Origin: Aneurinibacillus thermoaerophilus
Lineage (GTDB): Bacteria > Bacillota > Bacilli > Aneurinibacillales > Aneurinibacillaceae
Length of the DNA: 64,000 nt
Assembly: GCF_900099925.1 (NCBI RefSeq)
Contig: NZ_FNDE01000003.1
Coordinates: 62,001-126,000, forward strand
Reading direction: 5' to 3'
The translations under genes were made by a program, and so were the position numbers. Shown here in pieces: positions 37,007 through 47,396 of the stretch; within the stretch, counting starts at the first letter, position 1; each line of letters begins with the position of its first letter. Under the pieces are notes generated by a model, which was not told the origin of the DNA, made no database searches, and worked only from the letters and a program-made list of their open reading frames with translations.

Positions 37007-38155
37007 ATGCACATTTCTAAATTCGCTGCACCGGAAATTCTCTTCGGGCGAGGCTCCTTGCATCAGACAGGAGAATGCTGTCGAAGGATCGGAGCCAATA
37101 AGGTATTCATTGTTAGCGATGAAGGCGTCATGGCTGCCGGTTGGGTCGAAAAGATTATCAAAGTATGCCAGGCGAGCGGATTAGCCTATGAGCTATTCTA
37201 TGATATTACATCCAATCCGAAAGACTATGAAATCGAAAAAGGTGTACAGCGCTACCAGTTCAGCGAATGTGATGCCGTCCTTGGCATCGGAGGCGGCAGC
37301 GCAATGGATGCGGCCAAGGCGATCGCGATTCTTGCTACGAATGGCGGGATCATTCATGAATATGAAGGAGCCGATAAAATCAAACGACCTCTCCCACCGC
37401 TTCTGATGATTCCAACGACTGCGGGTTCTGGCTCGGAAGTTTCCCAGTTTTCCGTCATTGTGGATTCTTCCCGTAAAATCAAGATGACCATTGTTTCCAA
37501 GTCACTTGTACCGGACATCGCGATTACCGATCCACAAACGCTGGTTACAAAGGATGCGGAATTAACGGCAGAAACGGGAATGGATGTACTCACTCATGCC
37601 ATCGAAGCATTTGTCAGCGTGGCGGCTACTCCGCTAACGGATGTACAAGCTAAAAACGCCATCTCACTCGTGTCTAAGCATTTGCGAGCTTCCACCGCTT
37701 CACGCACAAACGAGGAAGCAAAAGCGGCCATGGCGATGGCCAGCCTGCAAGCGGGGCTCGCCTTTTCAAATGCGATTCTCGGCGCCGTCCATGCTATGGC
37801 TCATGCGGTAGGCGGGTATCTCGATCTTCCGCACGGCAAGCTAAACGCGATTCTTTTGCCCTATGTAATGGAATATAACTTCTTGGCCGCTCCCGAGCGG
37901 TTCGGACAAATCGCCGCTTTGATGGGACAAAACATTACCGATATGACGGCGGCCGAAGCCGCGAAACGTGCGGTCTACCATGTTAAGCAACTCGCTTCAG
38001 ACATCGGCATCCCGCAACGTCTTTCTGATATCGGATTTACTGAGGACTTAATCCTGCCAATGAGCCAGGCGGCCAGCGAAGACGTGTGCCTGGTTACCAA
38101 TCCCCGTGACATCGGCATTCATGAACTGGAAATGATCTTTCGGAAAGCTTTATAG
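37007..38155 (+). CDS. Iron-containing alcohol dehydrogenase, second copy
   Basis: 382 residues, same family as the divergent neighbour but clearly diverged. NAD motif GGGSAMDAAKAIA, metal-site motifs VLTHAIEAFVS and HAMAHAVGGYLDLPHG. It ends 13 bp before the histidine kinase gene and probably shares its transcript, which suggests the kinase senses a condition linked to this metabolism. Substrate unknown. Confidence 0.92.
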   Translation: MHISKFAAPEILFGRGSLHQTGECCRRIGANKVFIVSDEGVMAAGWVEKIIKVCQASGLAYELFYDITSNPKDYEIEKGVQRYQFSECDAVLGIGGGSAMDAAKAIAILATNGGIIHEYEGADKIKRPLPPLLMIPTTAGSGSEVSQFSVIVDSSRKIKMTIVSKSLVPDIAITDPQTLVTKDAELTAETGMDVLTHAIEAFVSVAATPLTDVQAKNAISLVSKHLRASTASRTNEEAKAAMAMASLQAGLAFSNAILGAVHAMAHAVGGYLDLPHGKLNAILLPYVMEYNFLAAPERFGQIAALMGQNITDMTAAEAAKRAVYHVKQLASDIGIPQRLSDIGFTEDLILPMSQAASEDVCLVTNPRDIGIHELEMIFRKAL

Positions 38156-38168
38156 GAGGCGGTTATAT

Positions 38169-39848
38169 ATGATGGAAAACAAGCGAGATATTATCGAGCT
38201 GCTTACAGGCGCCCGTTCTTCCAAACGCAACTACTACACCGAATTAAAAAAGAACCTGCGCAAAATTAAAAAGAAGAATATGCAACTTGAAATTATTAAT
38301 CAGGTTGTAAAAAGTTTCAATGTAGATATGTCCATAGACGATATGCTGAAAAATGTCATGGACAAGCTGAAAAATATCTTTTCCTTTGACTACCTATCCC
38401 TTTCTATGTTTGAAAACGGTAGCCTTATCCTAAGCAACGCCTATCCACAGAACCATGTGGTCATTCCACCAGGCACCCTATTAACCCCGGACGATTCATT
38501 ATGCTGGAAAGCCATTCATGAAAAAAAAGTGCTGTTACATACTGTCACCCCTTCTCTGGATCAACAAGGGCTTTATGCAGAAGAACGAATCTTGTCAAAT
38601 GTAAATATCGTGCAAATGCTTGCTGTTCCTTTATTCAGCAAAAATCGTCCTATCGGCGCGCTCAACCTTGGCGGTACATCTTCTGATACATATAATCATT
38701 CCGATTTAACATTTCTACAGCAACTGGCCGACCAACTAGCGGTTTGCATCGAAAATTCGCGGCTCTATAACGAGGTGCTACAAAGCAAGCGGGAATGGGA
38801 ACGAACGTTCAGTGCCGTGAAGGACTTGCTATTATATGTAGACATGGATTATCATATTCTTCGTTTCAATCAAGCAGTTTGTGAATTTCTCCGCATTCCC
38901 GAAACCAAAATTTATGGAAAAAAATACGACGAATTATTTCGTCCCCCGACTCATACATGGACGCTTTGCCCGTTAAGCGAATGCTACCGTACGAGGCAAA
39001 CCGCCTATCAACAACTTCAGCTTGTCGGCAAACGCATTTGTGATGTATTTGCTTATCCGGTTCTGAATGAAGAGAACGAGATGTACGGAGCGATTCTTTA
39101 CATAAAAGATGTAACAAAAAAGCTACACATCGAAGCACAGCTAATCCAATCCGGGAAATTGGCGGCAATCGGCGAAATGGCAGCTGGTGTTGCACACGAA
39201 TTAAATAACCCCCTCACAGCCATTCTTGGAAATACGCAACTTCTATTGCGGGAAAGTGAAAATGGAACACGCAAGAATCAATTGCTGCACGATATTCTTA
39301 TTTGCGGTAAACGATGCAAAAACATTATTCAAAATCTTCTTACGTTTTCCCGCCAAGAAGATTACATGTTTTATGAATGCTCATTAAATGACGCGGTCAA
39401 TCAGGTGCTCAGCCTTGTTCGTTATCAAATTGAGCGCAGCAATATTTCGCTTACCGTACAACTCCAGACGGACTTACCGCTTATAGAAGGAAGCATCCAG
39501 CAAATCGAGCAAATCATTCTCAATCTATTGCTCAATGCAAAAGATGCCGTCAACGCAAACGGGAAAAAACAAAAAAACATCGCTATCCAAACCGTTCAAA
39601 AAGACAAACGGTTTATATGCCTGCACATCAGGGATAACGGCTGCGGAATCGCAGAAGAAAACAAAGACGAGATTTTTCACCCTTTCTTTACAACGAAGGA
39701 AGCGCAACAAGGCACAGGACTCGGTCTTTCCGTCAGCCTTGGTATCGCCCGGGCGCACGGCGGAACCATCGAAATGGAAAGCAAAGCTGGACATGGAAGT
39801 TGCTTTACCCTTATTCTTCCGGCTCTGTATGAAAGAAACGAACAATGA
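38169..39848 (+). CDS. Cytoplasmic sensor histidine kinase (GAF-PAS-HisKA-HATPase)
   Basis: 559 residues, no membrane segment. GAF domain at about 50-200, PAS at about 210-315, dimerisation domain with the phospho-His motif GEMAAGVAHELNNPL. The ATPase has NLLLNAKDAVNANG, DNGCGIAEEN and GTGLGLSVSLGIARAHGG. The ATG follows AGGAGG. It overlaps the response-regulator frame, so the two form a pair. The soluble layout implies an internal signal such as a metabolite or redox state. Confidence 0.92.
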   Translation: MMENKRDIIELLTGARSSKRNYYTELKKNLRKIKKKNMQLEIINQVVKSFNVDMSIDDMLKNVMDKLKNIFSFDYLSLSMFENGSLILSNAYPQNHVVIPPGTLLTPDDSLCWKAIHEKKVLLHTVTPSLDQQGLYAEERILSNVNIVQMLAVPLFSKNRPIGALNLGGTSSDTYNHSDLTFLQQLADQLAVCIENSRLYNEVLQSKREWERTFSAVKDLLLYVDMDYHILRFNQAVCEFLRIPETKIYGKKYDELFRPPTHTWTLCPLSECYRTRQTAYQQLQLVGKRICDVFAYPVLNEENEMYGAILYIKDVTKKLHIEAQLIQSGKLAAIGEMAAGVAHELNNPLTAILGNTQLLLRESENGTRKNQLLHDILICGKRCKNIIQNLLTFSRQEDYMFYECSLNDAVNQVLSLVRYQIERSNISLTVQLQTDLPLIEGSIQQIEQIILNLLLNAKDAVNANGKKQKNIAIQTVQKDKRFICLHIRDNGCGIAEENKDEIFHPFFTTKEAQQGTGLGLSVSLGIARAHGGTIEMESKAGHGSCFTLILPALYERNEQ

Positions 39849-39862
39849 TAAGGAGAAATGAT

Positions 39863-41314
39863 ATGAATCGAATGCTAATTGTTGACGATGAAACACAGGT
39901 ACAAACGTTTTTTTCCTATCTACTGCACAGGAAAGATATCCATCTTTCATTTGCTAGCAATGCATATGAAGTTATGGCAGCGCTCGCCGGCGAACCATAT
40001 CAGGCCGCTCTTGTCGACTTAAAGCTGCCAGATACGAACGGACTCGATATTTTAAAAGCCATCAAGGAAAAAATGCCCGGGTGCAGAGTTATCATTATGA
40101 CCGGTTACGGTACGGTAAAATCAGCGCTTGAAGCCATCCGACTCGGTGCGGAAGATTATATCGAGAAGCCGTTCGATGATATTGATGAACTAGAAAGGCT
40201 GATTCACAGTCTCTTCACCTCTCCTGTGAATCAGCGACAAACGGAAATGCTGCGCCTGGCCGAACAAACCGGATTTATTGTCGGTCAAAGTACCGAGATG
40301 CATCATTTGCTATCCCTCGCCTACAAAATTGCGCGCAAAAATATTACCGTATTGATCGAAGGAGAAACCGGTACAGGAAAAGAAGTGCTTGCCCGCTTTC
40401 TTCATCACGCCAGCGCACGACAGCAACAACCTTTTATCGGGGTCAACTGCGGAGCGTTTACGGAAACATTGCTGGAAAGCGAATTGTTTGGCCATGAAAA
40501 GGGCGCTTTTACCGGCGCCACCCAAACACGCAAAGGATTATTTGAGATCGCCAGCAAAGGCACGTTATTTTTCGACGAAATTGGCGATGCTTCCCCTTCC
40601 ATTCAGGTTAAACTGTTGCGTGTCTTAGAGACAAGGGAATTTATGCGGATCGGAAGCGAACAGCACCGTCATACGGACGCACGCATTATTGCCGCTTCTC
40701 ATGTCAATTTGCATGAAGCGGTCAGGCAGGGAAAATTCCGTGAGGACTTACTCTACCGCTTGAATGTAGTCAAGCTTTCTATTCCGCCGTTGCGCGAACG
40801 AAGAGAAGATATTCCATATCTCGTGCAATACCTTGCCAAACGACACAAAACCGGCGAAATGTTCTTCGTCTCTGAAACACTGGCTCTGATGCAAGAGTAT
40901 GACTGGCCTGGAAATATAAGAGAACTATCCAATGTGGTAGCACGCGCACTTACGCTGGCAGATGGAGAAACGTCAAGAATTACTCCCGATTATTTACCTG
41001 CTTCCATCGTTAAGCCAGTCCGTATATCTCAAACTTCCTCCCCTTCTCCCAGGAACGAAGGACAAGCGCTTCTGCCATTTGAAGACTATCTTGAATCATG
41101 GAAACAAGAGCTGCTTGCACAATGGCAAAGCAGCATAGAGCACATCGATTTCCCATCGATTATGAAACGCATAAAAGAACTGGAACGAATAATTGAAAAA
41201 GCCTTTGTCACGAAAGCGCTACGTGAAACACTGGGCAATCAGAAAAAGGCTGCCCGTCTATTAAATATTAGCGTCCGCACCCTGCGCTATTTACTGAATG
41301 AAAAAGGAAAGTAA
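39863..41314 (+). CDS. NtrC-family response regulator (receiver, AAA+, Fis HTH)
   Basis: 483 residues. Receiver with phospho-Asp in [12 protein letters not shown] and [23 protein letters not shown]+ has Walker [21 protein letters not shown] and [12 protein letters not shown]. The C-terminal helix-turn-helix is [20 protein letters not shown]. The ATG at 39863 follows AAGGAGAAATGAT. A partner of the upstream kinase, it activates sigma-54 promoters; the alcohol dehydrogenase promoter at 36829 is the nearest candidate target. Confidence 0.93.
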   Translation: MNRMLIVDDETQVQTFFSYLLHRKDIHLSFASNAYEVMAALAGEPYQAALVDLKLPDTNGLDILKAIKEKMPGCRVIIMTGYGTVKSALEAIRLGAEDYIEKPFDDIDELERLIHSLFTSPVNQRQTEMLRLAEQTGFIVGQSTEMHHLLSLAYKIARKNITVLIEGETGTGKEVLARFLHHASARQQQPFIGVNCGAFTETLLESELFGHEKGAFTGATQTRKGLFEIASKGTLFFDEIGDASPSIQVKLLRVLETREFMRIGSEQHRHTDARIIAASHVNLHEAVRQGKFREDLLYRLNVVKLSIPPLRERREDIPYLVQYLAKRHKTGEMFFVSETLALMQEYDWPGNIRELSNVVARALTLADGETSRITPDYLPASIVKPVRISQTSSPSPRNEGQALLPFEDYLESWKQELLAQWQSSIEHIDFPSIMKRIKELERIIEKAFVTKALRETLGNQKKAARLLNISVRTLRYLLNEKGK

Positions 41315-41405
41315 TGTACCCGCGCGTCCGTTTTCCATGACGAAGCCAAACGGCCAGGCCGCACGCCGACCCACCTACTTTCGCGAAAAAATGACGGAGC
41401 CTTCC

Positions 41406-42327
41406 TCATTTTTCAAAGTTTACATGTATCAAAGCGGCTGCGCCGATCATTCCCGCATCTTTTTTCAACAGCGCTGGAACGATCGGAGTATTGCGTGCCG
41501 CCGGGTTTAGCGTATGGTTTCTCACATACTTTCGAACCGCTGCAAATAGAGGATCGCACTTCCGCTACACCGCCGCCGATCACGATCCTCTCCAGATCAA
41601 ACAAATTAATTAAAGCGACGCATCCCATGCCAATATATGTAAATGTTTCCTCGATTAGAGGTACGATCCGAGGTTCGTTCTTTCGGTAAAGGGCAAACAC
41701 CTCTTTTGTCGTAAGCTTCGTTCCCATCACCTCGGACGCGCGCCTGGCAATCGCTGTTCCTGATGCAACCCACTCAAAGCAGCCTTTCTGTCCGCAAGCG
41801 CATCTTCCCTGTGCCGGATCAATCACGATATGGCCGACCTCGCCCGCATTCCCGCGATAGCCGGAAACCAATTTTTTATCGATAACTACACCGGCCCCAA
41901 TTCCGGTGCTAATGGTCAAATAGATAAAATGCTCGCACCCTTGGGCATTACCTGCCCAATTTTCGGCAAGAGCGGCACAATTTGCGTCATTCTGAAGCAG
42001 GACCGGAACCGAATTTTTTCGCTTTAGTTCTTCAACTACGCAAAAATCGTCCCAAGACGGCAAATTCACCGGGCAAATCAACTTACCCTGTTTTGCGTCT
42101 AAAGGTCCCGGGGCACCGATGCCAATTCCTGCAACTTGTTCCATTGTTATTCCCTTCTTATCAAGCAGGCGTAAAATGTGTTCTGCAATTTGTGCAACCA
42201 TTTCCGTCGCAAGGATCGATACATTCGTTGGAATTATCGTCGATGCGGCAACACAGCCCTTGGCATCGATGATTCCAATCGCCACTTTCGTTCCTCCGAT
42301 ATCTACTCCAACAGCGAAAGGTTTCAC
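41406..42327 (-). pseudogene. ROK-family glucokinase, frameshifted near the C-terminus
   Basis: About 300 residues of an ROK sugar kinase: FAVGVDIGGTKVAIG (ATP site), GIGAPGPLD, GNAGEVGHIVID, and the zinc motif CACGQKGCFEWVASG. At about 41551-41560 the frame breaks just after VIGGGVAEV. The expected C-terminus (DPLFAAVRKYVRNHTLNP, GMIGAAALIHVN) continues in another frame to a TGA at 41406. Base +1 or -2 explains it. As written, the reading gives a junk tail. Either a true mutation or a sequencing error. The GTG at 42327 follows GGAGG; longer starts are possible. Confidence 0.75.
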
Positions 42328-42560
42328 TTTCACCTCCATACCCCCTTGTACCAAAGTTCCAATTCTAGAAATCTCACGACCCGAAAGCCGAAAACGCTGA
42401 TATAAATAAAAAATATGTACATTTATTCTATACATAGCATTAAACATAGCGATCCCAAGCTTGGAATCCACCATCTCATAATATAAATATAAATATCAAG
42501 TGCCGTTAAAATAAATCAATCCTTCCGCCTATCCAACAAAATCAACTTGGCCTGCTAACA

Positions 42561-42617
42561 AAAAAGGAGTCCTCCCTTAAAGCTCACAGGATTTATCAAA
42601 AGGTAGGACTCCTTTTT
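42561..42617. terminator. Long-loop bidirectional terminator
   Basis: Perfect arms AAAAAGGAGTCCT and AGGACTCCTTTTT (13 bp) enclose a 31-nt loop. It lies just downstream of the phosphomannomutase gene. Confidence 0.65.
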
Positions 42618-42640
42618 CATGTTTGATCAGTTTATGCCTG

Positions 42641-44059
42641 TCACCAAGAAATAAAAAGGTCAGAACATGCCGCATGAAGCGCCTTTTCCATTTTTTTCTT
42701 GATCCGCTTCAAACCCTGTTCTGATTCGGCTTCCGCTCGCAACACCAAAATCGGTTGAGTGTTGGAACTTCGTATCAATCCCCAGCCGTCTCCGAATAAA
42801 ACCCTTACTCCGTCGACATCAATAATATCATGCTTCCCGCTGAAATGCCGTTTGACCTGCTCCAGTACCGGCTGCTTTTGCCCTTCCTCACATGGGACTC
42901 TCGTTTCAGGGGTAGAAAAATATTGGGGCACATCCGAAAATAAATCAGACAAACGACGCTCGCTGTGCGACAGAATGCGTAACAATCTTCCCGCCGCATA
43001 AAGTGCGTCGTCAAAACCGTAGTACTCGTCACGGAAAAACAAGTGTCCCGACATTTCTCCGGTAAAAGGCGTGTTGATTCTTTTCATCGTCGCTTTAATA
43101 TGGGAGTGTCCCGTCCGGTGAAAGACCGGCTTCCCTCCCAACCGCTCGATCTCCTCAACCAGCCCCTGGGAACATTTAACTTCCACCAGCGCTTCGCATC
43201 CAGGATACTTCGGCAAAATTTCACGCCAAAACAAAATCATGAGCTGATCGCCCCATAATATGTGTCCTTTCTCATCCACCACTCCAAGGCGGTCACCATC
43301 GCCGTCAAAAGCGATACCGAGATCCGCCTGTTCTTCCTTTACTTTAGAAATTAAATCCTGCAAATTTTTCGGGTCGACCGGATCGGGATGATGATTCGGA
43401 AAGCTCGGGTCAGATTCACAATATAACGGTATGACGTCGCATCCCCAAGCCTTTAACGCCTTCGGCACAAAAGGCGACGGGGTTCCGTTTCCACAGTCAG
43501 CAACCACTTTCAATTTTCTCGGCCCCAGCTTGATTTTTTCCCGCAGCATATGCAAATAAGGGGTTTCAATATCGCGTGGTTTCAACAAATTCTTATCCCA
43601 ATCAAATGAATCCGGTATCGCTTCCGAAGCGTTAAGCTCCTTCATCACCGTCTTCAATTGTTGAATGGCACTTCCGTAAATGGTAGTCTTATCCATCGCA
43701 ATTTTAAATCCGTTTTCGTCCCCCGGATTATGACTTGCGGTGATAATTACCCCGCACGATATATTAAAATGTTCCAACGCGTAGTAAAACATCGGGGTCG
43801 TCACTTCACCAACATCAATCACTTCGCAACCTGACCGATGAAGCCCACTAATTAAAGCACGATGCAATTCCGGTGAAGACGTTCGGTTATCCCTTGCAAC
43901 TACGGCCTGACTTACTCCTCTTTTTTTCACTTTGTCGCCAAAAGCTCTGCCTAACAGATACGCGAACCGCTGATCAATATCCGCTCCCGCTTTTCCTCTT
44001 ATGTCATATTCCCTAAAAACGTGAGCGGGCATCACAGCATTCTCAGACACAACAGACAT
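42641..44059 (-). CDS. Phosphomannomutase/phosphoglucomutase
   Basis: 472 residues, alpha-D-phosphohexomutase. Catalytic phosphoserine loop TASHNPGDENG, metal loop DGDGDRLG, sugar loop GEMSGHLFFRD and phosphate loop RSSNTQP. Interconverts mannose-6- and mannose-1-phosphate (or glucose phosphates), supplying the guanylyltransferase. The ATG at 44059 lies 9 nt after GGAGG and overlaps the upstream gene by 17 bp. Last gene of a four-gene operon. Confidence 0.93.
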   Translation of the reverse strand: MSVVSENAVMPAHVFREYDIRGKAGADIDQRFAYLLGRAFGDKVKKRGVSQAVVARDNRTSSPELHRALISGLHRSGCEVIDVGEVTTPMFYYALEHFNISCGVIITASHNPGDENGFKIAMDKTTIYGSAIQQLKTVMKELNASEAIPDSFDWDKNLLKPRDIETPYLHMLREKIKLGPRKLKVVADCGNGTPSPFVPKALKAWGCDVIPLYCESDPSFPNHHPDPVDPKNLQDLISKVKEEQADLGIAFDGDGDRLGVVDEKGHILWGDQLMILFWREILPKYPGCEALVEVKCSQGLVEEIERLGGKPVFHRTGHSHIKATMKRINTPFTGEMSGHLFFRDEYYGFDDALYAAGRLLRILSHSERRLSDLFSDVPQYFSTPETRVPCEEGQKQPVLEQVKRHFSGKHDIIDVDGVRVLFGDGWGLIRSSNTQPILVLRAEAESEQGLKRIKKKMEKALHAACSDLFISW

Positions 44060-45161
44060 TTGCCTCAACCTCCAATTTCAAAATGGAATAGTTGGCCTCC
44101 GTTAGCAAGTACGCGATCGTCGATTCAGCACCTTGATTTCCATTGATTCCTTTCGGTGTTAAACCGTCATGGCAGCTACCTTCCTGGAAATTAACCAGCG
44201 GCGTTTGCCAGTCATTATTTCCGTAAAACCAAGAACGGCATTTGTTAAGCACTTCCCAATATATAAGATCTCCCAGTACCCGATACGCCTGCGCTGAGGC
44301 CAGCGCCAATTTCATCACTTCGATCGGCTGTTGATCCCACTTGCTTCTCGTCTCTTCCGTACACCAGCCCCTGTTCCCAATGGGTCTGATCCACCCCTGA
44401 GGCGCGGTCATTTTCTCAATCAAAAAATCAAGGCTTTCTTTGGCAATCTGGCGTGTTTCCTGTTTTTCCGTGACGTTATAAGCATGAAGCATCGCCCACG
44501 GAAAAGCACCATTACTGTAGGTCATCACCGGTTCAAACCAATGCCATCCAGCCCGGGCGTGACAGCGATAAAGTTCCGTTAATTTATTTTCAAAAAGTCT
44601 TACACGGGAGCGTAAAACGGATTCCATTCCCGCCCCCCAGCGCTCCAGCGTTTCCTTAATTTTGGTGAGATTACCTGCCAGTAAGCTGCATGCTGCGAGC
44701 GCATAAGCCCATCCACGGGGATAAGCCATCTGGGCGCATGGTTCCATTCCTTTATCGAATATCTGTTCAGCTGCAAGCAAGCGCTCTTGATCATGCCTTA
44801 ATTTGACGATCGTAATCGCACTTGCCCAAAGCGCTCGCCCAAGACAATCGTCGGAAGGACGTTCTGGTTCCGGTGTCCGATCATATGCGAAGTTATTATG
44901 AAAATGGCCGTCCTCACGCTGTGCCCATAACAGGAAAGCCAGGTACCGGTCAATAAGATGAAAAAGCTTTTCTTTTTGCGACTCGTTGGGGATTAACGAA
45001 TAATAATGAAGCCACTCGAGACAAACCCACAACGCCCTCGCATTATCGTCGGTTGTATACCCCTCTTTGCGCCGGGGAATCATTCCTAAGCTATGCTCCA
45101 ACAGCCCCGTGTCATCCGTCATCCGTTCCAGATGGCGAAAACTAACTGTATAAGGATACAA
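44043..45161 (-). CDS. Predicted alpha/alpha-toroid carbohydrate-active protein
   Basis: 372 residues, helical with many Trp and aromatic residues (RPSDDCLGRALWASAI, YPRGWAYALAACSLLAG, EGSCHDGLTPKGINGNQGAE), the look of (alpha/alpha)6-barrel glycan enzymes. No signal peptide. Such proteins often sit beside GT4 and nucleotidyltransferase genes. The TTG at 45161 follows GAGGTG and overlaps the GT4 gene by 20 bp. Whether it is a hydrolase, phosphorylase or epimerase cannot be decided. Confidence 0.65.
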   Translation of the reverse strand: MYPYTVSFRHLERMTDDTGLLEHSLGMIPRRKEGYTTDDNARALWVCLEWLHYYSLIPNESQKEKLFHLIDRYLAFLLWAQREDGHFHNNFAYDRTPEPERPSDDCLGRALWASAITIVKLRHDQERLLAAEQIFDKGMEPCAQMAYPRGWAYALAACSLLAGNLTKIKETLERWGAGMESVLRSRVRLFENKLTELYRCHARAGWHWFEPVMTYSNGAFPWAMLHAYNVTEKQETRQIAKESLDFLIEKMTAPQGWIRPIGNRGWCTEETRSKWDQQPIEVMKLALASAQAYRVLGDLIYWEVLNKCRSWFYGNNDWQTPLVNFQEGSCHDGLTPKGINGNQGAESTIAYLLTEANYSILKLEVEANVCCV

Positions 45162-46356
45162 TTTCTTTCACCTCTCTTTGCCCTTCTCCCCGAGGTGAAA
45201 GCGTCTGAGCCGTTTGCGCGACCCGGGCAAAAAGGCGGGCGTATTCCGCTCCCACATGCGGCCAGTGCATCGTTCGCCCGATTTGCTCCATCCTTTTTTC
45301 CCATTGTCTTAATTCGTCTGGATTGGAAAGAAGCCGGATCAGTTTTTGCGCCCAGGCGGTGTAATCTTTGTACGGAACCAACAATTCTTCATAACCTCGT
45401 AACAGGTCTTGCGCATACGTGTAAGGAGTTGTCACTACAGGTCGTCCCAATCCTACGGCATAGGCGAGCGTTCCGCTCGTAATCTGCTGCATTCCCGGAT
45501 AAGGAGTGACATAGAGATCGCATGCCGTTATATACTTCACCAAGTCCTCTTCCGCTACATACCGATCGATCATCAGCACGTGTTGCTCTAACCCTTTTTC
45601 GCGGATCAGTTCCTGCAACTCTTGCCGATACGATTCGCCTTCCCGTTTCTTTACCTCAGGATGTGTTTGACCAACAATGACATACAGTATATCAGGCACC
45701 ACTTTTACAACCATTGATAATGTGTGCAGGAGCATTTCAATTCCTTTTCCCCTGCTTAGAAGTCCGAACGTAAGCAAAACCTTTCGGCCTGTCCATTGCA
45801 GTTGCTCCCTGAACTGCTCCCTTTTTTCGGGTTCCGGAACCGGAGTGCCATGTGGAATAAAAACAATTTTGTCTTCCGGTATCGAAAAAGCGTCCACTAA
45901 ATATGGAATCGCCTTTCGATTCATTACGACAATACGGTCGCTTCTTTGCGCGATCACTTGTTGAATGGAACGATAGGGTTCTTCCGGCTTTTGAAAAACC
46001 GTATGAAAAGTAGTAACGAGCGGCTTCTTTACGTTTTCAATAAATTCAAGAATATACTCGCCCGCATGACCGCCGAAAATACCGAATTCATGCTGCAGCG
46101 AGACGAGCGAAACATGACTGTTGTTAATTTTTCTGGCCATTTTGGTATACGCTTCTTTTTTATCACGCAACAAAGGCCAAAGAGCTGGATCAGGCTCTTG
46201 GTACATCGATTGTTCCTTAGATCCGATCATAACGATAACCGGATCTAACCCTTTCCATCCTTTTGCCGCCTTCACGTTTTGCCTTAGATGGTGGGTATAC
46301 GTTGCCAAACCGCATCTTTTTGGAATATACGTACTTACATAGGCTATACCGTTCAT
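45142..46356 (-). CDS. GT4-family glycosyltransferase
   Basis: 404 residues. GT-B fold with IAYVSTYIPKRCGLATYTHH at the N-terminus, LQHEFGIFGGHAGEYI, and TFGLLSRGKGIEM in the donor domain. A degenerate EX7E region lies near YAVGLGRPVVTTP. The ATG at 46356 overlaps the upstream stop as ATGA, indicating coupled translation. Likely a mannosyltransferase given GDP-mannose genes nearby; this is inference. Confidence 0.85.
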   Translation of the reverse strand: MNGIAYVSTYIPKRCGLATYTHHLRQNVKAAKGWKGLDPVIVMIGSKEQSMYQEPDPALWPLLRDKKEAYTKMARKINNSHVSLVSLQHEFGIFGGHAGEYILEFIENVKKPLVTTFHTVFQKPEEPYRSIQQVIAQRSDRIVVMNRKAIPYLVDAFSIPEDKIVFIPHGTPVPEPEKREQFREQLQWTGRKVLLTFGLLSRGKGIEMLLHTLSMVVKVVPDILYVIVGQTHPEVKKREGESYRQELQELIREKGLEQHVLMIDRYVAEEDLVKYITACDLYVTPYPGMQQITSGTLAYAVGLGRPVVTTPYTYAQDLLRGYEELLVPYKDYTAWAQKLIRLLSNPDELRQWEKRMEQIGRTMHWPHVGAEYARLFARVAQTAQTLSPRGEGQREVKEIVSLYS

Positions 46357-47396
46357 CCTTGTAATCCACCTGCCCATCGATTCATTACGGCCTCATAAAG
46401 AATATGCTTGGAACCTAACTCCAGGTCGTAGCCAAAAATGCAGTTCTTCAACTGTGTAGCATTGTGAACCCTGCATCTGTTCCACATAATCGTTTCCGAG
46501 CAGCGGACGTTTTGCCCGATTTCACAGTGGTCCCCTATGACCGCATAAGGCCCGATCACGCTGCGATCACCAATTTTCACACGATTTCCAATAAGCACCG
46601 GCGGAACAAACAACACCCCTGACCCAATTTTCGTATTTTCACCGATCCAGATGCCATTTTCTTCTTCCTTTCCTCCCAAAGGAAGCCTGAACTTTCGCTC
46701 CAATAGGTCCCAGTGAACCTTACGGTAGCGTTCTTTCGTTCCCATATCGAGCCAATAACCATCAATGACTTTACCGTAGACTCTCATTCCCTTTTCGATC
46801 AATAGCGGAAACGTCTCTCTTTCGATCGATACCTCTTCCCCTTTCGGAATCCACTCCAACACCGTTTTTTCCATTACATAAATACCGGCATTGATGCGGT
46901 TGGAAGGAGCCTCTTCTTTACTCGGTTTCTCCACAAAACGGACAATTTGCCCAAACGGATCCTGCTCGACCACGCCGTACTGCGAAGGATCTTTAACCTC
47001 AGTCAATCCGATCGTGACCGCTCCTCCGTGCTCCAGATGAAAATCCAGCAAAGGCTGGATAGCCACTTGATGAACAATATCGGCATTCACAACAAGGAAA
47101 CGATCATCCAAAAACTCCTGTGCATTTTTGATCGCGCCCGCCGTACCAAGCAACGTTTCTTCGACTGCGTATTGAATGCGCACACCTAATGAAGTTCCGT
47201 CACCTAAATAATCACGAATCATCTCTGGATAGTGCTTCACCGCGATCACAAAATCAGCAATTCCTTCGCTCTTCAAATGCAGTATGAGATGCTCTAACCA
47301 CGGCCGATTTCCGATCAGCGCCATCGGTTTCGGCAAATTCTCCGTCAACGGTCTTAGACGCGTTCCCAATCCGCCAGCCAACAGCAATGCTTTCAT
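46353..47396 (-). CDS. Sugar-nucleotide pyrophosphorylase with C-terminal beta-helix
   Basis: 347 residues. Nucleotidyltransferase motif KALLLAGGLGTRLRPLTENL, then DRFLVVNADIVHQV. Hexapeptide (left-handed beta-helix) repeats lie from about 255 (IGENTKIGSGVLFVPPVLIG). Resembles GDP-mannose or dNDP-sugar pyrophosphorylases; substrate not certain. First gene of the four-gene operon. Confidence 0.88.
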   Translation of the reverse strand: MKALLLAGGLGTRLRPLTENLPKPMALIGNRPWLEHLILHLKSEGIADFVIAVKHYPEMIRDYLGDGTSLGVRIQYAVEETLLGTAGAIKNAQEFLDDRFLVVNADIVHQVAIQPLLDFHLEHGGAVTIGLTEVKDPSQYGVVEQDPFGQIVRFVEKPSKEEAPSNRINAGIYVMEKTVLEWIPKGEEVSIERETFPLLIEKGMRVYGKVIDGYWLDMGTKERYRKVHWDLLERKFRLPLGGKEEENGIWIGENTKIGSGVLFVPPVLIGNRVKIGDRSVIGPYAVIGDHCEIGQNVRCSETIMWNRCRVHNATQLKNCIFGYDLELGSKHILYEAVMNRWAGGLQG

